Source: Alphaproteobacteria bacterium UBA3439
GTDB lineage: Bacteria > Pseudomonadota > Alphaproteobacteria > Puniceispirillales > Puniceispirillaceae
Length of the DNA stretch: 19,537 bases
Direction of reading: 5' to 3'
NCBI GenBank assembly: GCA_002378605.1
Contig: DFSK01000152.1
Coordinates: forward strand, 1 to 19,537
A program made the translations under genes and the position numbers. Below, piece after piece: positions 15,415 to 19,537 of the stretch (within the stretch, counting starts at the first letter, position 1; every line of letters begins with the position of its first letter). The notes beneath the pieces were generated by a model. It searched no databases. It saw only the letters and a program-made list of their open reading frames with translations, and had not been told where the DNA came from.

Positions 15415-16605
15415 TTATCGTGAATTTGGCGCCAGAAAAGATGATAGGGCTGCGCACAGGGCCATGATCAACAGGCCGGTTGCCGTCACGCTAAAATGAT
15501 TGGCGCCACCAAGCGCAATGATTGCGCTTCCCGCCACCCCGCCAAACAGCATCTGCATTGCCCCCAAAAGGCCAGTGCCAGCACCGCTATTGCTCCCCGC
15601 GGCGCGCATGCTGCAGATCATCGCATTCGCAATGACAAGCCCGTTGCAGACACCAAAACAGAAACATAAAAACGATAGCCATAAAGGTGTCAACAAGCCG
15701 GTCAAACCCCCAGCCAGCATCAGCAATGGCACCAACACCGTTAGCAGGCTGCCAATATAGGCCATGCGGACAACGCCAACGCGCCCAACCAGCAAACCAT
15801 TGATAAAATTGCCAAGAATATAGCCAACCGAGGTCATCGCGAAGAACAAACCATATTCCAGCGGGCCAATCCCCATCCGGTCAAATTCATATGGCATCAC
15901 CCCGCCCATCGCAAAAAACATGCCCACCGCAAGGCCGCTTGTCAGCCCGTGAAACATAACACCGGGAGTCTTGAGCAAAGCCAAATAGGCGGCAATCAAT
16001 GATGCCGGACGAAACAGCACCGGATCACCGCGCCGCGATTCGTCAATAAACAGAAAGGACATAACCGCAATCAACAGCGCGCCCATCACCATGATGCCAA
16101 TACTGCCCCGCCAGCCGATAAATTCGGCAATCACCCCGCCAAAGGCAAATCCAAGCGCCGGAACAATGGCCTGCGCACTGCTGACAATTGACAATTTGCG
16201 TGCCGCCTCGGTGCCCTGATAGACATCATTCACGATCACCCGCCCCATCGTCATGCAGGCCGCGGCACCCGCCCCTTGCAAAATACGAAACCCGATCAAC
16301 ATATCAATTGTCGTCGACAGCAGCGCACCAATGCCGCCAATGATGAAAATCACCGAACCACCCAGCAAAACCCGTTTGCGGCCAAACCGATCAGACAGCG
16401 ACCCGCTGATTAATTGGCTGATCGCAACCGACAGCATAAAAGCGCTAAGCACAAGCTGCGCCCGATCAGCCGAAGCTGAAAAATCATCACGCAATGTGGT
16501 GATAACAGGTGACAGAATGGACAGCCCAAGATTGGCGCTAGATGCCGCTAGAATCAGCACCCCAATGGGCGGCACCTTAACGGGCAACACAGCCAATGAT
16601 GACAT
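15415..16605 (-). CDS. MFS transporter, Bcr/CflA-like drug/H+ antiporter family
   Basis: The 396-residue product is a hydrophobic inner-membrane protein with about 12 predicted spans. It carries the MFS motif A between spans 2 and 3 (SGSLSDRFGRKRVLLGG, about residues 67-83) and a span-4 arginine segment (GFRILQGAGAAACMTMGRVIV). Its span-5 segment IVPALGFAFGG resembles antiporter motif C of the DHA1 class. These features place it near Bcr/CflA-type exporters; the substrate is unknown. GGAG seven bases before the ATG supports the start. It follows the glutathione S-transferase gene on the same strand after a likely terminator and precedes secE. Another DHA1 subfamily is possible. Confidence 0.85.
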   Translation of the reverse strand: MSSLAVLPVKVPPIGVLILAASSANLGLSILSPVITTLRDDFSASADRAQLVLSAFMLSVAISQLISGSLSDRFGRKRVLLGGSVIFIIGGIGALLSTTIDMLIGFRILQGAGAAACMTMGRVIVNDVYQGTEAARKLSIVSSAQAIVPALGFAFGGVIAEFIGWRGSIGIMVMGALLIAVMSFLFIDESRRGDPVLFRPASLIAAYLALLKTPGVMFHGLTSGLAVGMFFAMGGVMPYEFDRMGIGPLEYGLFFAMTSVGYILGNFINGLLVGRVGVVRMAYIGSLLTVLVPLLMLAGGLTGLLTPLWLSFLCFCFGVCNGLVIANAMICSMRAAGSNSGAGTGLLGAMQMLFGGVAGSAIIALGGANHFSVTATGLLIMALCAALSSFLAPNSR

Positions 16606-16641
16606 AGATACTCCAAGGACGTCAGGCCAGCAGCAGCCGGC

Positions 16642-16672
16642 ATAAAAAACAGATCAACCAGAACGGCTAATC
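16642..16672 (-). terminator. Intrinsic terminator after the glutathione S-transferase gene
   Basis: On the minus strand GATTAGCC pairs with GGTTGATC (8 bp including two G-T wobbles) around the loop GTTCT and is followed by TGTTTTTTATG. This is a moderate but conventional Rho-independent terminator 24 bases after the GST stop codon. It suggests that the MFS gene is not simply the second gene of a GST operon, although read-through is likely since no clear MFS promoter is seen. Confidence 0.55.
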
Positions 16673-16696
16673 AAAGCGGCAAATCAAAATCACGAA

Positions 16697-17341
16697 TTAA
16701 ACCCGCAATTCATCATAGGACACCATCACATGCGACTGATAGGCTGGCCGCTGGCTTAGCAAACCATAATAGCGCCGCAAATGCGGCAAATCACGCCGCA
16801 CAACATCAATATCGTAATAACGATACAAGCAATAGCCAAAGGCGATATCAGCAAGCGTAAAATCATCACCGGCAAGATAGGCGCTTGTGGCAAGCTTGGC
16901 ATCGGCCATCGCCAGCATGGTTTCGACAGTCACGAGGGCCGCGGCAATGCCGTCATGGTCAATTTCATCAGCTGGCGTGCGAACCAATTTCCAGAACAGA
17001 TTCATAATGAAAACATGACCGAAATTCCATTTTGCCCATTCGGCCCATTTATCGATCTGCGCCCGCGCCGCCGCATCTTTTGGCCAGAAAACATCATCGC
17101 CATATTGGCTGGCGAGATAGCGCACTATTGCAGCCGATTCAAAAATCGGCTGACCATCGCCATCAATTAATACCGGCACACGGCCATTGGGATTCATCTC
17201 CTTGAACGCATCTGTATCAACCACACCGTAAATAAAACCAGCATCAACGCGCTGATAGGCAAGATTCATCTCATCAAGCGCCCAAAGAACCAATTGAACA
17301 TTTACCGAGGATTTGCGCCCCCAAATGCGGATGTCACCCAT
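16697..17341 (-). CDS. Glutathione S-transferase family protein
   Basis: The 214-residue product has the two-domain GST fold. The N-terminal thioredoxin-like domain starts IRIWGRKSSVNVQLVLWAL, with Ser11, Ser12 or Asn14 as the candidate catalytic residue. It has the cis-proline at Pro56 (NGRVPVL) and the glutathione-binding Glu68-Ser69 (ESAAIVRYLA). The helical C-terminal domain includes LAGDDFTLADIAFG, the N-capping box motif typical of GSTs. It probably conjugates or reduces substrates with glutathione in the cytoplasm; the substrate is unknown. I start at 17341 (MGDIRIW) with GGAGAGAG upstream; the frame stays open to 17455 but those residues are not GST-like. It is divergent from the dehydrogenase gene. 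Confidence 0.92.
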   Translation of the reverse strand: MGDIRIWGRKSSVNVQLVLWALDEMNLAYQRVDAGFIYGVVDTDAFKEMNPNGRVPVLIDGDGQPIFESAAIVRYLASQYGDDVFWPKDAAARAQIDKWAEWAKWNFGHVFIMNLFWKLVRTPADEIDHDGIAAALVTVETMLAMADAKLATSAYLAGDDFTLADIAFGYCLYRYYDIDVVRRDLPHLRRYYGLLSQRPAYQSHVMVSYDELRV

Positions 17342-17624
17342 GAAAATCTCTCTCCAGCATGATGGATCTATAACGGCAGTGTGGTTTTGAAAACGGGCTG
17401 TGGTGCCCGCAATTAACATTGCCCCCATCTTGGCGACAAGCATCCTGAAGATCAAGCCACAGCAGCCCTGCCCTCATTGCCGTAGATGCCACCACCAGAT
17501 CAACCAGCCAAAGCTGCAAAACAGCATTTACCAGCGCTATCAAAATGGGCTAGCGTTATTGCATCGAATATCTTTCATCAAATATCATCTGCCGCCGCAC
17601 CGTCGGCAAAGGGAACTATTTCAC
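17342..17624. other. Divergent intergenic region between GST and dehydrogenase genes (283 bases)
   Basis: Two genes point away from this gap, so promoters in both directions are expected. On the plus side there is one plausible candidate (17559-17588). On the minus side a TATAGA-like -10 lies before the GST ribosome binding site without a good -35. I see no clear operator palindrome and no small gene that I would defend. Confidence 0.5.
17559..17588 (+). promoter_or_regulatory. Candidate promoter for the dehydrogenase gene
   Basis: TTGCAT (17559-17564), an 18-base spacer, then TATCAT (17583-17588). The -10 matches five of six consensus bases but the -35 only three. A start near 17595 would leave a 30-nt leader that includes the AGGGA ribosome binding site. 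Weak on its own; position supports it. Confidence 0.3.
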
Positions 17625-18473
17625 ATGAAATCAATTGGATTTGTCGGATTGGGTGCAATGGGGTCAGTTATGGCGCCTTTGCCGGTTAAAGCAGGTTTCA
17701 CCGTCACCGGATTTGATCCAGCGGCAAGTCTTGATGCGTCATGCGGCGTGGTCATGGCTACAAATTTGCAAGATCTTGCCAGCTGCGACGCCATCGTTTT
17801 GATGCTTCCCGACGGCACCGTGGTCACCAAGGTCGCGACCAGCCTTGCCCATGCCGGTTTTGCAGGTCTGTTCATTGATATGTCATCCAGCCAACCAGAT
17901 GGCACAATCGCGCTTGGCAAGCAGCTTGGCAAAAGTGGCATTCGCATGATTGATGCGCCGGTTTCAGGTGGGCGCAAAAAAGCGGCACTTGGCACATTGA
18001 TGGTGATGGCAGGTGGCACCGCAGCTGATTTGGAAACTGCTGGCACGCTATTGGCCTGTTTTGGAACGGTTGCCCATGTCGGGCCGTTGGCCGCGGGTCA
18101 TGCGATGAAGGCATTGAATAATTATGTTTCGGCGGCAGGCTTGCTTGCCAGCATGCAGGCATTGGCAACGGCGGAGTCATTCGGCATTGCGCCTGAAACC
18201 TTTACCAAAGTCATTAACGGATCGACCGGCCGCAACAACACCACCGAGGTCAAGCTGGAACCTTTTATCATTTCACGCCGCTATGATTCAGGCTTTTTCC
18301 TGCGTTTGATGGCAAAAGATGTCGGAATTGCCAGCGCCTTGATCAAAAATGCAGGATTTGACGCGCCCATCACCTCGGCTTTAAATGAATATCTGGAAAA
18401 CGCGGTTGATCATCTTGGATCTGATGCCGACCATACCGGCCTTTACGAAATGGTCAATCCAGCAAAATCTTAA
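17625..18473 (+). CDS. NAD(P)-dependent oxidoreductase, 3-hydroxyisobutyrate dehydrogenase family
   Basis: The 282-residue product belongs to the beta-hydroxyacid dehydrogenase family. The Rossmann loop GLGAMG is at 8-13, the substrate-binding motif DAPVSGG at 110-116, the catalytic lysine Lys162 with Asn166 in GHAMKALNNY, and the C-terminal KDVGIA segment is present. Such enzymes oxidise 3-hydroxyisobutyrate, tartronate semialdehyde, glyoxylate-type or related acids; which one is not clear. The start at 17625 is preceded by AGGGA, and the frame extends upstream without family similarity. Oddly, the helix after the Gly-rich loop reads MAPLPVKAGF, where MAxNLLKAG is usual. It is the only plus-strand gene and ends 11 bases from the convergent neighbour. 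Confidence 0.92.
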   Translation: MKSIGFVGLGAMGSVMAPLPVKAGFTVTGFDPAASLDASCGVVMATNLQDLASCDAIVLMLPDGTVVTKVATSLAHAGFAGLFIDMSSSQPDGTIALGKQLGKSGIRMIDAPVSGGRKKAALGTLMVMAGGTAADLETAGTLLACFGTVAHVGPLAAGHAMKALNNYVSAAGLLASMQALATAESFGIAPETFTKVINGSTGRNNTTEVKLEPFIISRRYDSGFFLRLMAKDVGIASALIKNAGFDAPITSALNEYLENAVDHLGSDADHTGLYEMVNPAKS

Positions 18474-18484
18474 AAGGGTCATAT

Positions 18485-19276
18485 CTAGCGATAGCCAGCG
18501 CCCATTGCCTGCAAGGCCTTTTCGCCGTAATCCATCAATTCATATTTCAATGATATTGAGGCAATTTTTGCCGTAGCCGCATCGAGGGTTTTCGGCAAAG
18601 GTGGTTCCGGCGTAAAGAAACCAAAACCGATGTCGGGCGTGGCGTTTGCTGGCGTGCCAATCATGCCAAGCAATTGGTCGATATGCTTGTTCAATTCGGT
18701 ATCAATATGCTGAACATCTTGCGCAAGGCTTTGCACTGGCGCTGTGGCCAAACCATCCATCTTGGCAAGCTCGGCGCGCAATTCACCAAGATAGCGCGGC
18801 ACATCATGGCGCGAAAACGCCACCCCGGTTCGGTGCTCGACAAGTTCCATCGCGGCAAATTCAACACGAAGCTTGCGAACAAAATATTGCGCACGGCTTT
18901 GGCGTGCCTTGACCCGATTTGCCCCCATAACAACCACATTTGAAGATGATTTTGAATCATCGTTATCACCGCCTGACAGACCGCTGCTGGTGGCGCTATC
19001 TGCCTCGGTATTGGCACCTGAACTGGCAGCCACATCATTGTTACTGGCTGCAGCAGCATTGCCACTGCTGCCGCTGGGCGCGTCATCGGCAGCCGCGCTT
19101 ACCGCAGCTGGTTCGGCATCACCGCCAAAGCCCGGATATTGTGCAAAGGCAACATTTGGCGTGCCAAACAGAATCACCATCACAATCAGCATCGACAGGC
19201 CGCCATAATGCTGCGGCCATGATAATGACCGGCGCGAACCGGCAGCAGCTTGATCAATCATTATGGACGAACGCAT
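18485..19276 (-). CDS. Secreted low-complexity protein of unknown function
   Basis: I do not recognise this 263-residue protein. It begins with a signal peptide: an Arg-containing n-region, a hydrophobic core at about 27-37 and a likely cleavage after AFA (43-45), leaving Gln46 as the mature N-terminus. Residues 51 to about 107 form an Ala/Ser/Gly/Asp/Asn-rich, probably disordered linker. Residues about 108-263 look mainly helical, with segments such as LGELRAELAKMDGL and HIDTELNKHIDQLLGMI; a Pro-rich turn (PEPPLPK) lies near 220. There is no cysteine. AAGGAAA lies upstream of the chosen ATG, about ten bases away; an internal ATG at codon 6 would give the same signal peptide. It is likely periplasmic or envelope-associated. 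It is 129 bases downstream of tRNA-Trp, separated by a terminator. Confidence 0.8.
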   Translation of the reverse strand: MRSSIMIDQAAAGSRRSLSWPQHYGGLSMLIVMVILFGTPNVAFAQYPGFGGDAEPAAVSAAADDAPSGSSGNAAAASNNDVAASSGANTEADSATSSGLSGGDNDDSKSSSNVVVMGANRVKARQSRAQYFVRKLRVEFAAMELVEHRTGVAFSRHDVPRYLGELRAELAKMDGLATAPVQSLAQDVQHIDTELNKHIDQLLGMIGTPANATPDIGFGFFTPEPPLPKTLDAATAKIASISLKYELMDYGEKALQAMGAGYR

Positions 19277-19356
19277 CTATTGGGTTTCCTTTTCGCGCCA
19301 GCAGAACAAATAGCTGGCCATCAGACCTGTTAACGTCACATCCGGCGCGGTGTTTA

Positions 19357-19397
19357 GGAAAAGAAAAACCCTTCCGACCGGAAAGCCGAAAGGGTTT
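19357..19397 (-). terminator. Intrinsic terminator of the tRNA-Trp gene
   Basis: On the minus strand AAACCCTTTCG pairs with CGGAAGGGTTT (11 bp with one G-T wobble; 19366-19376 with 19387-19397) around a 10-base loop, then TTCTTTTCC follows. It starts about nine bases after the encoded CCA of the tRNA. It should end the tRNA transcript before the downstream secreted-protein gene. Confidence 0.8.
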
Positions 19398-19405
19398 GTT
19401 TTATC

Positions 19406-19481
19406 TGGCAGGAGTGGAGGGGCTCGAACCCCCAGCCCCCGGTTTTGGAGACCGGTGCTCTACCAATTGAGCTACACTCCT
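19406..19481 (-). tRNA. trnW: tRNA-Trp (anticodon CCA)
   Basis: The 76-base sequence folds as a complete cloverleaf. The acceptor stem is AGGAGTG/CACTCCT, with discriminator G and an encoded 3' CCA (19408-19406). The D arm is GCTCAATTGGTAGAGC. The anticodon stem CCGGT/ACCGG encloses the loop CTCCAAA, with anticodon CCA for UGG tryptophan codons. The T arm contains GGTTCGAGCC. A terminator follows. The upstream stretch to the window end holds TATGAT (about 19511-19516), which could be a -10 box, but its -35 would fall at the edge. Confidence 0.98.
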
Positions 19482-19537
19482 AAATGACCGGCAATCATCA
19501 GATTGCCGAGATCATAATTATTTAATAACCGTTGCGA

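Noticed and set aside
19200..19276. Twin-arginine signal in the secreted protein (SRRSLSW)
   Set aside because: The residue after RR-x is Leu instead of Phe, and the hydrophobic core begins about ten residues later; an ordinary Sec signal fits better.
18940..19470. Plus-strand open frame of 176 codons ending in GVEGLEPPAPGFGDRCSTN
   Set aside because: Its end is the antisense of tRNA-Trp, a well-known source of false small proteins, and the rest is antisense to the secreted-protein gene.

Overview
The window looks like a chromosomal housekeeping region of an alphaproteobacterium, possibly a marine SAR116/Puniceispirillum-like lineage. The reasons are the EF-G, RpoB, NusG and SecE sequence styles, the gene order from secE through nusG, rplK, rplA, rplJ, rplL, rpoB, rpoC, rpsL, rpsG and fusA to tuf, and a moderate base composition. 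The clade is an inference; the class is fairly secure. Almost everything lies on the minus strand, so the biological reading direction is from high to low coordinates.

Region A (15225 down to 1) is the joined secE-nusG / L11-L1-L10-L12-rpoBC / str supercluster. SecE belongs to the Sec translocon and NusG is a transcription elongation factor. They are followed by L11, L1, L10 and L12, then the two large RNA polymerase subunits, then S12, S7, EF-G and the first seven codons (one of them incomplete) of EF-Tu at the window edge. Three gaps carry regulation. The rplA-rplJ gap holds an L10 leader and two extra stem-loops. The rplL-rpoB gap holds a strong stem-loop. The rpoC-rpsL gap (305 bases) holds a perfect 14-bp palindrome, a good sigma-70-type promoter and a strongly folded leader of about 190 nt ahead of rpsL.

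Region B (15415-19276) holds four accessory genes between secE and the tRNA-Trp gene: a Bcr/CflA-type MFS transporter, a glutathione S-transferase, a 3-hydroxyisobutyrate-dehydrogenase-like oxidoreductase (the only plus-strand gene) and a secreted low-complexity protein of unknown function. In many alphaproteobacteria tRNA-Trp sits directly before secE, so this block looks like a lineage-specific insertion at that junction.

Region C (19357-19481) is tRNA-Trp(CCA) with its intrinsic terminator. I see no CRISPR array, transposon, prophage or defence system. The parts most worth following up are the rpsL leader, the non-canonical palindrome after rpoC and the unknown exported protein.
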